Source of the DNA: CBDFGK01 sp965247075
Lineage (GTDB): Bacteria > Pseudomonadota > Gammaproteobacteria > Pseudomonadales > Halieaceae
Direction: 5' to 3'
NCBI GenBank assembly: GCA_965247075.1
Contig: CBDFGK010000001.1
Location: forward strand, 35,913 to 99,912
DNA: 64,000 bases
The position numbers and the translations under genes were made by a program. Of this stretch, positions 8,899-18,197 are shown one piece after another. Numbering within the stretch: position 1 is the stretch's first letter; every line of letters begins with the position of its first letter. The notes below the pieces were generated by a model. That model made no database searches, was not told where the DNA came from, and saw nothing but the letters and a program-made list of their open reading frames with translations.

Positions 8899-10131
8899 CT
8901 ACATGCGCTCGATAATAATGGCGGGCGCCATACCGCCGCCGGCACACATGGTTACCAGGCCGAACTGCTTGTCGGCGCGCTCCAACTCATCAAGCACGGT
9001 GCCGATCAGGATGGAACCGGTCGCCCCAATCGGGTGACCGAGTGCCATAGCGCCACCGTTCACATTGACCTTTTCCCGGTCCAGGTCCAGATGGCGAATA
9101 AACCTTTCCGTAACCACGGAAAAGGCCTCGTTGATTTCGAACAAGTCGATATCCGCAACGCTCAAGCCAGCTTTTGCCAGGGCCTTTTGAGCCGCTGGTA
9201 CCGGTGCATTCAGCATCAGGGTAGGAGAATCGCCCATATTACACACGGCAACAATTTTTGCCCTGGGCTTCATACCGTGCGCCTTGGCGTACTCTGGTGA
9301 GGCCAGTAATACCGCGGCGGCCCCGTCTACCACACCGGAGGAATTGCCGGCGTGATGTACGAAATTGATCTCGAGATCGGGATACTTTTTCAATATCAGG
9401 CTGCGGAAAGTGGTGCCGGCCTCATCCAGCGGGTAGTCGACCAGGGCGGCGAAAGAGGGCTTTAGTTCTGCCAGGGTCTCCATGGTGGTCTGCGGGCGTG
9501 GAAACTCTTCATGATCCAGTGCCAGTGAGCCGTCCTCGTTATAGACCGGTACCAGTGACTTGTCGAAATGACCGTTGGCAATAGCGTGGGCCGCGCGCTG
9601 TTGTGACAGCACAGCCAGGTTATCCACCGCTTGGCGGTCAATTCCTTCCAGGGTGGCAATGGCGTCGGCACAAACGCCCTGGTGAGGCTGAGGGTGAACC
9701 TCTCGCAAACGCAGGTTGTCACTGTCGATAAACGGAGACAACCCCTGGATCTGGCTGTAATGCGACATCATCTCGGTGCCGCCACCGATACACAAATCCT
9801 CCATGCCGGCCATAATGCTACTGCCGGCGATGTTGACAGTGGTAATGCCTGAGCCACAAAAACGGTCCAGGGTGACTCCGCTGGCGCGCACGTCGTAACC
9901 GGCATCCAGGGCCGCCATGCGACCCAGGTCGCCGCCCTGCAGACCTTTCTGCTGACTGGTTCCCCAAACGATGTCATCGACATCGGCTGTATTGAGGTCG
10001 TTGCGTTCGGCAATGGCCTTGAGCACAGTGGCACCCAGGTGTTGGGGGTGTACATGTGCCAGTGCACCTTTACCCACTTTTCCAATACCGCGAGGAGTGC
10101 GGCAGGCATCAATAATCCAGGCTTCAGACAT
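8899..10131 (-). CDS. Thiolase / acetyl-CoA C-acetyltransferase
   Basis: The ATG at 10131 is preferred because a GGAAAGGGA site precedes it and the 410-aa length is normal for thiolases. Cys92 in RFCGSG is the acyl-accepting nucleophile, NEAF and GHPIGATGS carry the catalytic Asn/His, and CAGGGMAPA holds the second Cys. The enzyme would perform the thiolytic last step of a beta-oxidation round, or the reverse condensation. It starts one base after the stop of the crotonase gene, so the two form an operon. Chain-length preference is not readable. Confidence 0.9.
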   Translation of the reverse strand: MSEAWIIDACRTPRGIGKVGKGALAHVHPQHLGATVLKAIAERNDLNTADVDDIVWGTSQQKGLQGGDLGRMAALDAGYDVRASGVTLDRFCGSGITTVNIAGSSIMAGMEDLCIGGGTEMMSHYSQIQGLSPFIDSDNLRLREVHPQPHQGVCADAIATLEGIDRQAVDNLAVLSQQRAAHAIANGHFDKSLVPVYNEDGSLALDHEEFPRPQTTMETLAELKPSFAALVDYPLDEAGTTFRSLILKKYPDLEINFVHHAGNSSGVVDGAAAVLLASPEYAKAHGMKPRAKIVAVCNMGDSPTLMLNAPVPAAQKALAKAGLSVADIDLFEINEAFSVVTERFIRHLDLDREKVNVNGGAMALGHPIGATGSILIGTVLDELERADKQFGLVTMCAGGGMAPAIIIERM

Positions 10132-10132
10132 A

Positions 10133-10897
10133 TTATTTCCCTTTCCAGTTGGGTGCACGTTTTTCAGCGAAGGCCGTGGCGCCTTCAATGGCGTCTTCGC
10201 TGGTGAACACGGGATTAACAATATCTTGTTGGTTTTTGAACATCTCACCCAAGGTCCAATCGCTCTGGTTCTGGACAACTTGCTTGCTCTTGGCCACAGC
10301 CAGCGGGCCATTGGCGGCGATTTTACCGGCCAGTGCCTGGGCGGCCTCCAGTGCCGTTCCCGCTGGCACGAGCTGGTTGATCAGGCCCAGTTCGTAGGCC
10401 CGCTGCGCCGAAATGAAATCACCCGTCAGTGCTAACTCCATGGCTATGCGGGATGGAATCTGGCGGGGCAGCTTAATCAGGCCACCGGCAGCAGCGGTGA
10501 GACCGCGCCTGGTCTCCGGGATACCGAACATGGCGTTATCGGCGGCGACAATTAGATCGCAGGAAATGGCCATTTCCAGTCCGCCGGCCAGGGCGTAGCC
10601 CTCTACTGCGGCAATCAGAGGTTTCTTCGGTGAAGCTTCAGTCAGGCCGGCAAAGCCGCGGCCCGGGATGTGGGGCGTCTCGCCGGTGATAAATGCTTTC
10701 AGGTCCATACCGGAGCAGAACGAGCCACCGGCGCCAGTGATGATGGCAACGCGCAGCTCATCATTGCTGTCCAACTCATCCATGGCAGCGGCAACCGCTG
10801 CTGCCAGGGCCCGATTAACGGCATTTTTCGCCTTGGGGCGATTGAGGGTAACGACAAGAACGCCATCTTCGACGCTGGTTAATACTTCATCAGACAT
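10133..10897 (-). CDS. Enoyl-CoA hydratase (crotonase family)
   Basis: 254 aa, first gene of the hydratase-thiolase operon, with a GGGAGAA site before the ATG. The oxyanion-hole region SFCSGMDLKAF and both catalytic glutamates are present (Glu108 in GGLEMA, Glu128 in GIPETRRG), so true syn-hydration of 2-enoyl-CoA is expected, in contrast to the crotonase at 19359. The sequence resembles the CaiD/short-chain enoyl-CoA hydratase group. It would feed the 3-hydroxyacyl dehydrogenase and thiolase steps. Confidence 0.88.
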   Translation of the reverse strand: MSDEVLTSVEDGVLVVTLNRPKAKNAVNRALAAAVAAAMDELDSNDELRVAIITGAGGSFCSGMDLKAFITGETPHIPGRGFAGLTEASPKKPLIAAVEGYALAGGLEMAISCDLIVAADNAMFGIPETRRGLTAAAGGLIKLPRQIPSRIAMELALTGDFISAQRAYELGLINQLVPAGTALEAAQALAGKIAANGPLAVAKSKQVVQNQSDWTLGEMFKNQQDIVNPVFTSEDAIEGATAFAEKRAPNWKGK

Positions 10898-11375
10898 AAG
10901 TTTTCTCCCGGTAATGGTATTAATTGATCAGTGATACACCGGCTTCGGCCACTGGTGCGACCATTGCGGCTCGGCGGCCGGCTTCTGCACTCGAGGCGGT
11001 GCCAATTTCGGCGCGTAGTTGTAGGCTTCGACCATGAAGTAATCCTGGCAAAGTCCGCCCGCGCTCGACACGTATTCCGGGCGTGCCTGCGGGCACCGGT
11101 ATCTGCGATTGTTGCAGGTGGCGATTGGCGTTGTCCTGCGGCCTCTCATTTAATTCCAGCGAGGCGTCGCTATCGGAGGCCGGTCAGTCTGTGGCTTGGA
11201 CCGTAAATCGACAATGACGCATGGCAACAAAAAAATATACCGCAAATGATACCGGCTCACTGGGAATACCGGGATAAAAATTTGTACTGTGCCTGCAGGC
11301 CCTGCCGGGTTCGTACACTCGCACCCAATCTGCCTGCACATCAAAGCCGTGATCCACTTGTTCATGGCTTGGTCC
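10898..11375. other. Gene-poor interval between two minus-strand genes
   Basis: A 478-bp stretch upstream of the hydratase-thiolase operon. Short open frames exist on both strands, the longest a 73-codon minus frame ending at 10928, but none has a convincing ribosome site, domain or composition. The operon promoter presumably lies within the right-hand part of the first 100 bases; no clear box pair was seen. Confidence 0.5.
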
Positions 11376-12356
11376 TTAGGCCAGGGCTCTTTGGTACAGC
11401 TCGCTGTTTATGTTGCCACCGCTGAGCACCACCCCGATGCATTTACCTCGATTGCATTGTGCATCCTGCAGGGCGGCGGCGAGCGGGGCCGCACCGGCGC
11501 CTTCGGCGACGTTATGGGTGTCGCTGAAGTAGTGACCTATCGCGGCCAGCACCTCGGCGTCGCTTACTCGCACAATGCCGGCCAGATTGCCGGTCATGAT
11601 AGCCAGGGCCTCGGGGCTGGGTACTCTAACCGCCATGCCATCTGCCAGGGTGTCGGCCGAATCGGTTTCGATGCATGCGCCGGCCGCCAGTGATCGCGCA
11701 TAGCAGTCAGCCTCGGTGGAGACCACACCGATGATTTCGGTATCGGCACCCAGCGCATTGCGTGCGCTGATCATGCCGCAAATCCCCGAGCCAAGGCCGA
11801 TCGGAACATAAACGCGTTCCAGTTGCGGCCGCGCCCTGAGAAATTCCAGACTGTAGCTGGCGACGCCCTGCACCAGGTCCATATGAAAGGAGGGCATCTT
11901 GTGCAGACCCCGCTCATCTGCCAGTTGTTGTGCGTAGGGTACGGCCGCATCGAAATCCTTGCCGTGCACAACCAGTTCGGCGCCCAGTGCCTGTATGGCG
12001 CGATTTTTGTCCGGGTTGTTGCCCTCTGGTACTACGACTACGGCCTGTAGGCCAAGCAGGCCTGCAGCGAAGGCGACACTCTGGCCATGATTACCGCGCG
12101 TAGCGGTGACGATTCCGGTAACGGTGGGGTCGGCAGCTTGCAGTCGCTGCATAAATACCAGTCCGCCGCGTACTTTAAAGGCGCCGGTGGGGTTGTGATT
12201 TTCGTGTTTAACCCACAGCTCGCAGCCGCAGCGTTCGTTCAACAGGGGCCAATGTAGCTGTGGCGATGGCTGCATATGCTGGTACACTTGCTCGGCTGCG
12301 ATTTCCAGCGCGGCAAGTTCGGGCAGAGTGACAGTAAGAGTGGCAGTAATAGACAT
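11376..12356 (-). CDS. PLP-dependent threonine/serine dehydratase-like enzyme
   Basis: 326 aa, fold-type II PLP family. Lys61 in NPTGAFKVRGG is the Schiff-base lysine, ATRGNHGQSVA holds the Asn that hydrogen-bonds the cofactor ring oxygen, GLGSGICGMI is the phosphate loop and VLSGGNIN the C-terminal motif. The length is that of catabolic threonine dehydratases lacking an ACT domain, so allosteric isoleucine control is unlikely. It is divergent from the acyl-CoA synthetase with only 50 bp between starts, so their promoters overlap. Serine, threonine or hydroxyaspartate specificity cannot be separated. Confidence 0.85.
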   Translation of the reverse strand: MSITATLTVTLPELAALEIAAEQVYQHMQPSPQLHWPLLNERCGCELWVKHENHNPTGAFKVRGGLVFMQRLQAADPTVTGIVTATRGNHGQSVAFAAGLLGLQAVVVVPEGNNPDKNRAIQALGAELVVHGKDFDAAVPYAQQLADERGLHKMPSFHMDLVQGVASYSLEFLRARPQLERVYVPIGLGSGICGMISARNALGADTEIIGVVSTEADCYARSLAAGACIETDSADTLADGMAVRVPSPEALAIMTGNLAGIVRVSDAEVLAAIGHYFSDTHNVAEGAGAAPLAAALQDAQCNRGKCIGVVLSGGNINSELYQRALA

Positions 12357-12406
12357 GCTGGTGTCCGGACGCTAAAAAAGAATTATGCTACCGGGAAACC
12401 CTGACG

Positions 12407-14110
12407 ATGTACAAAGTGTTGCGTGAAACCTGGGCTGAAATGACAGCGCCGGGACAGATGTTTGAGCTTACCGAGGTTGAAGTTGATGGCCAGAGCCTGA
12501 AGGCGTGGGCAACGGCAACAGGATCACTGCGCGACATCTGGACCATGACCGCGGGCCATGGCCAGGCCGATTATCTGGTGTATCAGGATGAGCGCTGGAC
12601 CTATGAGCAGGCCCATGAAGAAGTGGCCAGGATAGCAGCATGGCTTATTGCCAATGGCATAGGCCGGCACGACCGCGTGGCGATCAATATGCGCAACTAT
12701 CCGGAGTGGATGTTGGCCTACTGGGCCATCGTTTCCATCGGTGCGGTGGTAGTGGGCATGAATGCCTGGTGGGTGCCTGAGGAAATGAAGTATGGCCTGC
12801 AGGACTCGGCGCCCAGGCTATTGATCTGTGATCGCGAGCGGCTGGAGCGCTTCGAATCCATTCGTGATGATTTTCAGGCTATGAAAGTGGTAACCGTGCG
12901 GGTTGATGAGGTGCCGGCCTGGGCCGTGCCCTGGTCCAGTGTATTGGCAACAGCGCCCGCCCTGCCAGAGGTCAGCATCGATCCAGATGACGACGCGTGC
13001 ATCTTTTATACCTCGGGCACAACCGGCACTCCCAAGGGTGCGCAGCTGACGCACCGGGGCTGCGTGGCCAACCTGATGAGTCTGATGTTTGTGAACATGG
13101 CCCAGGCGGCGTGTGCCGCCAAACTGAAGGGAGAAACACCCGCCGACCCCACGGCCGGCGGTGGGCCGCAGATGGCCTCCATCATCGCGACCCCGCTGTT
13201 TCACGTCACTGCCAATAACTGCCTGGCCCAGACGGTGACTATTGCCGGTGGCAAGTTGGTGCATATGTATAAATGGGATGCCGGCGAGGCGCTGCGGATT
13301 ATTGAGGAAGAAAAAATCACCACCTTCACGGGTGTGCCGGTAATGATCCGCGAGATTATTTCTCACCCGGACTTCGCGCATCGTGATACGTCTACCTTGA
13401 CGACATTGGGCGGCGGCGGGGCCGCTGTGCAACCTGATCTGGTGGAAAAAATTGAAAAATCCGCACGCGGTGCACGCCCCTCCCAGGGCTATGGCATGAC
13501 CGAGGTGTGCGGCATTATCAGTGCCTCGGCGGGTGATTATTTTGTCGATAAGCCCACCAGTGCGGGCATCGTCATGCCGATTTTTGAGACCAGGTGTATC
13601 GATGAAGACGGCAACACCCTGCCGCCGAGAGAAACCGGTGAGATCTGCGTCAAGGGCACACAGGTTATTAAGGGCTATTTGAATCGCCCGGAGGCCACCG
13701 CCGAAACCATCGTCGACGGTTGGTTACACACCGGCGATATAGGCTATTTTGATGAGGACAATTTCGTCTACCTGGTTGATCGGGCCAAGGACATGGTCTT
13801 GCGCGGCGGCGAGAATGTGTACTGTAGCGAAGTTGAAATCGCCCTGTTCAAGCATGATGCGGTGGCCGAATGTGCAGTTTTTTCGGTTCCCGATGAGCGC
13901 CTGGGAGAAGCAGTAGGGGCCGCTATTTTTCCCGTGCAGGATACCACGCTGACAGCTGAGGAAGTGCGGGCGTTTTGCAAGGATCATCTGTCGTCCTTCA
14001 AGATTCCCCGCTACATCTGGCTTATGAGCGAGCCCTTGCCCCGCAATGCCAGTGGCAAGTTTGTGAAGCGAGAGCTACAGGAGAGCCTGCTGGTGTCTGA
14101 CGCCGGCTAG
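12407..14110 (+). CDS. AMP-forming acyl-CoA synthetase
   Basis: 567 aa ANL-superfamily ligase. The P-loop motif YTSGTTGTPKGA is at about 201-212, with further motifs GYGMTEVCG and WLHTGDIG, the hinge region VDRAKDMVLRGGENV, and the catalytic lysine in NASGKFVKREL near the C-terminus. It would activate a carboxylic acid with ATP and CoA, which starts the catabolic pathway coded around it. It converges on an AraC gene 13 bp away. The pocket is not similar enough to a named enzyme for me to give the substrate. Confidence 0.9.
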   Translation: MYKVLRETWAEMTAPGQMFELTEVEVDGQSLKAWATATGSLRDIWTMTAGHGQADYLVYQDERWTYEQAHEEVARIAAWLIANGIGRHDRVAINMRNYPEWMLAYWAIVSIGAVVVGMNAWWVPEEMKYGLQDSAPRLLICDRERLERFESIRDDFQAMKVVTVRVDEVPAWAVPWSSVLATAPALPEVSIDPDDDACIFYTSGTTGTPKGAQLTHRGCVANLMSLMFVNMAQAACAAKLKGETPADPTAGGGPQMASIIATPLFHVTANNCLAQTVTIAGGKLVHMYKWDAGEALRIIEEEKITTFTGVPVMIREIISHPDFAHRDTSTLTTLGGGGAAVQPDLVEKIEKSARGARPSQGYGMTEVCGIISASAGDYFVDKPTSAGIVMPIFETRCIDEDGNTLPPRETGEICVKGTQVIKGYLNRPEATAETIVDGWLHTGDIGYFDEDNFVYLVDRAKDMVLRGGENVYCSEVEIALFKHDAVAECAVFSVPDERLGEAVGAAIFPVQDTTLTAEEVRAFCKDHLSSFKIPRYIWLMSEPLPRNASGKFVKRELQESLLVSDAG

Positions 14111-14122
14111 CAAGCGGTAAGC

Positions 14123-15124
14123 TCACAGCCCCTTGCGGTAGGTGTAGGGCGTTACGCCCGTCCAGCCTTTAAAGGCGCGAATGAAAGCGCTGGATTCAGA
14201 GAATCCGGCGCGGTGGGCGATTGCCTCGATACTCAATCCCTGCTTGCCCAGGTAGTGCAGGGCCACATCGCGCCGTACCTGGCCTTTCAGTTCTGAAAAG
14301 GAGGTGCCTTCCTTACCCAGGCGGCGACGCAGGGTTTGTGGGTGAATCTCCAACAGTGCTGCCACGTTATCCAGTTCGGGCATTTGCTCCAGGTCTTTGC
14401 GCAACATTCCCTTCACCTGTGCCGTCCAACTGGCACGCTCGTACTGCTGTGACAGCATTACCAGTGCGGGATGGCGCAGGTAGCGTGCCAGTGATTGTTC
14501 GTTCTGGGTGATTGGCATTTCAAGTAGTGACCGATTCAATACCATTTCCGTGCGGGGCTGATCAAAAAAAACCGGATTGCCCAGAAACATGGCTCGGTAT
14601 TCTGACGCGTGTTCCGGTGCGGGGTGAGTGAAATTAAAAGCCAGCGTGGGCAGGTGTTCCTGTACCAGCCAACTGCAAAAACGGTGGCAATTGAACAGCG
14701 CCAGTTCGCCTGCATAGACATCGTGGGTGCCCGCTTCGCCCGCTTCATTGAGCCTGATGTTGACGCGATCTCCTGCCGGCACCAGTCGCGGTGCGGTGGA
14801 GTGTGGGAACAGACCGAAGAAGCGACAGTAGCGCGCCAGTGCCTTGCCCAGGGTGTCACAGTGTATGACGGCGTAGCACATCATGGACCAGGTACCGATG
14901 GGCAGAGCTTGCCGGCCATAGCCCAGGCTTTCGTCGCCCATAGCCAGCATGGTGCTCACCTGTAGATCGGCAAAGCGCTCAATCGAGATGCGGGCATCGT
15001 CCTCGTCCAACAGGCGTGGCGAAATGCGGTTGTCGCGCAGTAGTTGCACCGGGTCAAGACCTTTGGCCACAGCGTATTTGACTACGGCGCGGACGAATTG
15101 TACTGAAATCGAGAGTTGTCGCAT
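14123..15124 (-). CDS. AraC-family transcriptional regulator (arabinose-binding-like N-terminus)
   Basis: 333 aa. A long N-terminal ligand domain of the type seen in OruR/ArgR/MmsR-like regulators precedes two helix-turn-helix units at the C-terminus (VAALLEIHPQTLRRRLGKEG and then AIAHRAGFSESSAFIRAFKG). Such proteins usually activate a neighbouring catabolic operon in response to a small acid or acyl compound. It lies 6 bp after the lipase-like alpha/beta hydrolase gene and probably shares its transcript. Likely targets are the synthetase or the acyl-CoA dehydrogenase operon; that is inference. Confidence 0.87.
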   Translation of the reverse strand: MRQLSISVQFVRAVVKYAVAKGLDPVQLLRDNRISPRLLDEDDARISIERFADLQVSTMLAMGDESLGYGRQALPIGTWSMMCYAVIHCDTLGKALARYCRFFGLFPHSTAPRLVPAGDRVNIRLNEAGEAGTHDVYAGELALFNCHRFCSWLVQEHLPTLAFNFTHPAPEHASEYRAMFLGNPVFFDQPRTEMVLNRSLLEMPITQNEQSLARYLRHPALVMLSQQYERASWTAQVKGMLRKDLEQMPELDNVAALLEIHPQTLRRRLGKEGTSFSELKGQVRRDVALHYLGKQGLSIEAIAHRAGFSESSAFIRAFKGWTGVTPYTYRKGL

Positions 15125-15130
15125 AAACGT

Positions 15131-16012
15131 TCAGCGGCAGTCGTTCTGCAGCCAGTCCAATATCAGTTCGGTCAGTTGGATGCGGCTCCAGGAAAAGGAG
15201 TGGTCACCGGGAATAGTGAAGTGATGTAACTGGATGCCGGGTTCGCGCTTATAGGCGGCAACGGTTGGGTCAAACATGGATTCAGGCACCAGTACGACGT
15301 CGTTCTCGCCGACAATCATCAACACGGATTTACCACGCAGGCCCGGCGCAAAAGTTCGGGTATCCAGTTGCCAGGGTGGTGCAGACAGTAACTCTTCACG
15401 CATATGCTTGCCATCGAAGTTTCGCAACATAAACAGGCCGTCAGCATAATCCAGGAAACCGGTGGCATTGGGCTCCCCGGCGCGAATACCCTCAGCCATC
15501 AGACCCAGGTTGGCGGGGGCGAGCGCACCGACACAGGCCAGCCCCACGTCTTGTTGTGCAGCTGACAATGCTGCAAAGCCGCCCATGGAATGGCCCAGCA
15601 GCGACAGTTTACTGGCATCGATGCGATAGCGGGTGGTGTGGCTGCGCAAAAAACGCAGCGCTGCGGCGACATCGTCGGCCAGCGTGTTCAGGCTGTAATT
15701 CCCCTCACTGCCCCAGGCGCCACGATAGTGAAAAAACATCACATTGAAGCCCGCGCGGCGCACTACCTGGGCGATATCCAGGTTCTTTTCATTGCCGGGA
15801 AAGCCGTGCAGCAGAATCACTGTAGGATGCGGCCCCTTGCCGTTGGCCATATAGAGCAGGCCGGACAGGCGTGATTCACCGCTGAGAAATGTCAGTTCTT
15901 CAATGGACGGTGGAAACATCTGTTCCGGCACTGGATCGGTGGTCAACGGATTGCCGGCGGCCGATATTCCCAGGCTGTAGAGCACGATGAAAAGGCTTGG
16001 TATGGTGCGCAT
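15131..16012 (-). CDS. Secreted alpha/beta hydrolase (esterase/peptidase-like)
   Basis: 293 aa with a signal peptide (about 1-19, SLFIVLYSLGISAAG). The oxyanion HGF in LLHGFPGNEK, the nucleophile elbow GHSMGG, an acid in VGENDVVLVPE and a histidine in PGDHSFSW make a complete Ser-Asp-His triad of the S9/dienelactone-hydrolase type. It would act in the periplasm, perhaps releasing an acid that the neighbouring acyl-CoA synthetase activates. It is the first gene of a probable two-gene transcript with the AraC regulator. Confidence 0.83.
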   Translation of the reverse strand: MRTIPSLFIVLYSLGISAAGNPLTTDPVPEQMFPPSIEELTFLSGESRLSGLLYMANGKGPHPTVILLHGFPGNEKNLDIAQVVRRAGFNVMFFHYRGAWGSEGNYSLNTLADDVAAALRFLRSHTTRYRIDASKLSLLGHSMGGFAALSAAQQDVGLACVGALAPANLGLMAEGIRAGEPNATGFLDYADGLFMLRNFDGKHMREELLSAPPWQLDTRTFAPGLRGKSVLMIVGENDVVLVPESMFDPTVAAYKREPGIQLHHFTIPGDHSFSWSRIQLTELILDWLQNDCR

Positions 16013-16164
16013 GGACTATCCCGTGAAACCGGATTGTACATCCTAAACCCCGCTGTCATTTTGGGTCAATTTATTTGTCGATGACCGTCATTGTTGGGAG
16101 GCAGCCCGCTCACCATACTGTGGGCCGCTCAAATGCACAGCAAATCTACCGCAGAGGTGAAAAA

Positions 16165-17340
16165 ATGTTGCCCAGAGAGTTTACCGAAGAGCAGAATATG
16201 TTTCGCGATGCCTATCGCAAGTTCCTGGCGGCGGAAATTGTCCCCCACATGGAAGAGTGGCGTGCAGCAGGCATCGTCGATCGTCAGGCCTTCCGCAAGG
16301 CCGGTGAACAGGGCTTGCTAATGGTGTGGCCGCAAGAGAAATACGGCGGAGTGGGCGACAATGATTTTCGTTTTGAACAGATCATCATTGAGGAAACCAC
16401 TTACGCCCGCGCCGCGGATTGGTTTAACACCCTGCACAGCCGACTGGTAGGGCCCTATCTGACGCGCTTTGGCAACGATGAGCAGTGCGAACGTTTTTTA
16501 CCTAAATGTGCATCGGGAGAGTGTGTGCTGGCGATCGCCATGACCGAGCCCGATGCGGGCTCCGACCTTGCCGGTATGCGCACTACCGCGATAGAGCAGG
16601 ATGACCACTGGCTGCTCAATGGTTCCAAGACCTTTATTTCCAACGGTATTAACGCCGATCTGGTCATTGTGGCTGCAAAAACTGACCCCGCTAACAATCC
16701 CCATGCGATGACACTGTTTCTGGTGGAAGCTGGTATGGAGGGATTTGAGCGCGGTCGCAACCTGCACAAGATGGGGCTCAAGGCCCAGGACACGGCGGAG
16801 CTGTTTTTCAACGATGTGACAGTACCCAAGAGCAATGTGCTGGGTGCGCCGGGCAAGGGATTCTATTATCTGATGGAAGGGCTGGCTGAGGAGCGTTTGT
16901 TGGGCGCTGCCGGGTATATCGCGGCGGCGCAGCTGAGCTATGACCTGACCGCAGACTATGTGAAAGAACGCAAGGCCTTTGGCAAACCGCTGGCAGCTTT
17001 TCAGAATACGCAGTTTACGCTGGCAGAACTGCGCACCGAGCTGGATATAGCACAAACCTATGTGGATCAGTGTGTGCGTGCCTTTAATGCCGGCGCGCTG
17101 ACTGACGTTGATGCGGCCAAGGCCAAATACCGGTGCTCAGAGCTGCAGGTCAAGGCGGCCGATATCGGCGTGCAGCTACACGGCGGCGCTGGTTATATGG
17201 ACGAATACCCCATTTCCCGCCAGTATACCGATGCCAGGATTTCCACCATTTATGCGGGCACGTCAGAAGTGATGAAAATCATCATCAGCCGGGATTGCCT
17301 GGGTGATGACTACCAACCGTTTAACACCCGAAACTTTTAA
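16165..17340 (+). CDS. Acyl-CoA dehydrogenase (long-chain/branched-chain type)
   Basis: The ATG at 16165 follows AGAGGTG and gives 391 aa, normal for the family; an earlier frame start at 16075 would add 30 atypical residues. The FAD/substrate signatures MTEPDAGSD and the YVKERKAFGKPL helix are present. The canonical catalytic Glu of the IYEGT motif is replaced (IYAGT, Ala364), while Glu243 in AEERLL is where long-chain and isovaleryl-CoA dehydrogenases keep their base, so it is probably active. It leads a coherent plus-strand operon with an SDR, racemase and crotonase. Confidence 0.9.
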   Translation: MLPREFTEEQNMFRDAYRKFLAAEIVPHMEEWRAAGIVDRQAFRKAGEQGLLMVWPQEKYGGVGDNDFRFEQIIIEETTYARAADWFNTLHSRLVGPYLTRFGNDEQCERFLPKCASGECVLAIAMTEPDAGSDLAGMRTTAIEQDDHWLLNGSKTFISNGINADLVIVAAKTDPANNPHAMTLFLVEAGMEGFERGRNLHKMGLKAQDTAELFFNDVTVPKSNVLGAPGKGFYYLMEGLAEERLLGAAGYIAAAQLSYDLTADYVKERKAFGKPLAAFQNTQFTLAELRTELDIAQTYVDQCVRAFNAGALTDVDAAKAKYRCSELQVKAADIGVQLHGGAGYMDEYPISRQYTDARISTIYAGTSEVMKIIISRDCLGDDYQPFNTRNF

Positions 17341-17376
17341 TCTCAACCTTCGATAAGCAAAGACGGGAGCCATAGT

Positions 17377-18168
17377 ATGGACATTAAAGACAAGGTAGCA
17401 GTTGTAACCGGTGGAGCCTCTGGCCTGGGTTGCGCCACCGTCAAGCGATTGGTGGCAGCAGGCGGCAAGGTTGCCATCTTCGATATGAATGAAGAGAAGG
17501 GCAACGCCCTGGTGGCTGAGTTCGGTGACAGCGCGATTTTTTGTCAGGTTAACGTAACCGACGAAGACTCCGTAACAGCGGCAATTGCCAAGACTATGGA
17601 CGCTTTTGGCGCCATCCATATCGATTGCAACTTTGCCGGTATCGGCAACGCGGTGCGCACCGTGGGCAAGCAAGGTGTGTTTCCCCTGGACGCGTTCAAA
17701 CTGGTCATCGACGTCAACCTGATTGGCACCTTTAACGTGCTGCGCCTGTGTGCGGAGCAAATGCAGGCCAACGAGCCCTTTAACAAGGACGGCGGTCGTG
17801 GCGTCATTATCAATACTGCCTCGGTAGCTGCCTACGAGGGCCAGATCGGCCAGGCTGCGTACTCTGCGTCCAAGGGCGGTGTGGTCGGTATGACGCTGCC
17901 TGTCGCGCGTGATCTGGCGGTACTGGGTATTCGTGTTAACACCATCGTACCGGGCCTGATAGCAACGCCGTTGATGATGGGCGGTGCCGAAGAGTTGACC
18001 CCGGAAATCTGGGAATTTCTCAAGCCGCTGGGTGAACAGGTGTTGTTTCCGAAGCGACTCGGTGACCCCGATGAAATCGCTCATCTAACGATGATGATGG
18101 TCGAAAACGACTACATTAACGGCGAGTGTATTCGTATGGATGGTGGTATCCGGATGCAGCCTAAATAA
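17377..18168 (+). CDS. SDR-type 3-hydroxyacyl-CoA dehydrogenase-like protein
   Basis: 263 aa, 36 bp after the acyl-CoA dehydrogenase. TGGASGLG is at 11-18 and the catalytic Ser149, Tyr162, Lys166 are intact; the usual NNAG is CNFAG. The sequence, including an insertion of about ten residues before the active Ser (GGRGVIINTASVAAYEGQIG), is that of the HSD17B10/type II 3-hydroxyacyl-CoA dehydrogenase branch. It would oxidise a 3-hydroxyacyl-CoA with NAD. It fits between hydration and thiolysis in the same pathway. Confidence 0.87.
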   Translation: MDIKDKVAVVTGGASGLGCATVKRLVAAGGKVAIFDMNEEKGNALVAEFGDSAIFCQVNVTDEDSVTAAIAKTMDAFGAIHIDCNFAGIGNAVRTVGKQGVFPLDAFKLVIDVNLIGTFNVLRLCAEQMQANEPFNKDGGRGVIINTASVAAYEGQIGQAAYSASKGGVVGMTLPVARDLAVLGIRVNTIVPGLIATPLMMGGAEELTPEIWEFLKPLGEQVLFPKRLGDPDEIAHLTMMMVENDYINGECIRMDGGIRMQPK

Positions 18169-18197
18169 GGGCTGCCGGCGAGCACAAGGAGAAAATC

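Noticed and set aside
10928..11149. 73-codon minus-strand frame in a gene-poor interval
   Set aside because: No ribosome site and no homology I can name; a frameshifted alternative reads equally well, so coding is not supported.
17263..18084. 273-codon minus-strand frame
   Set aside because: Antisense shadow of the acyl-CoA dehydrogenase end and SDR genes, which have complete catalytic motifs on the plus strand.
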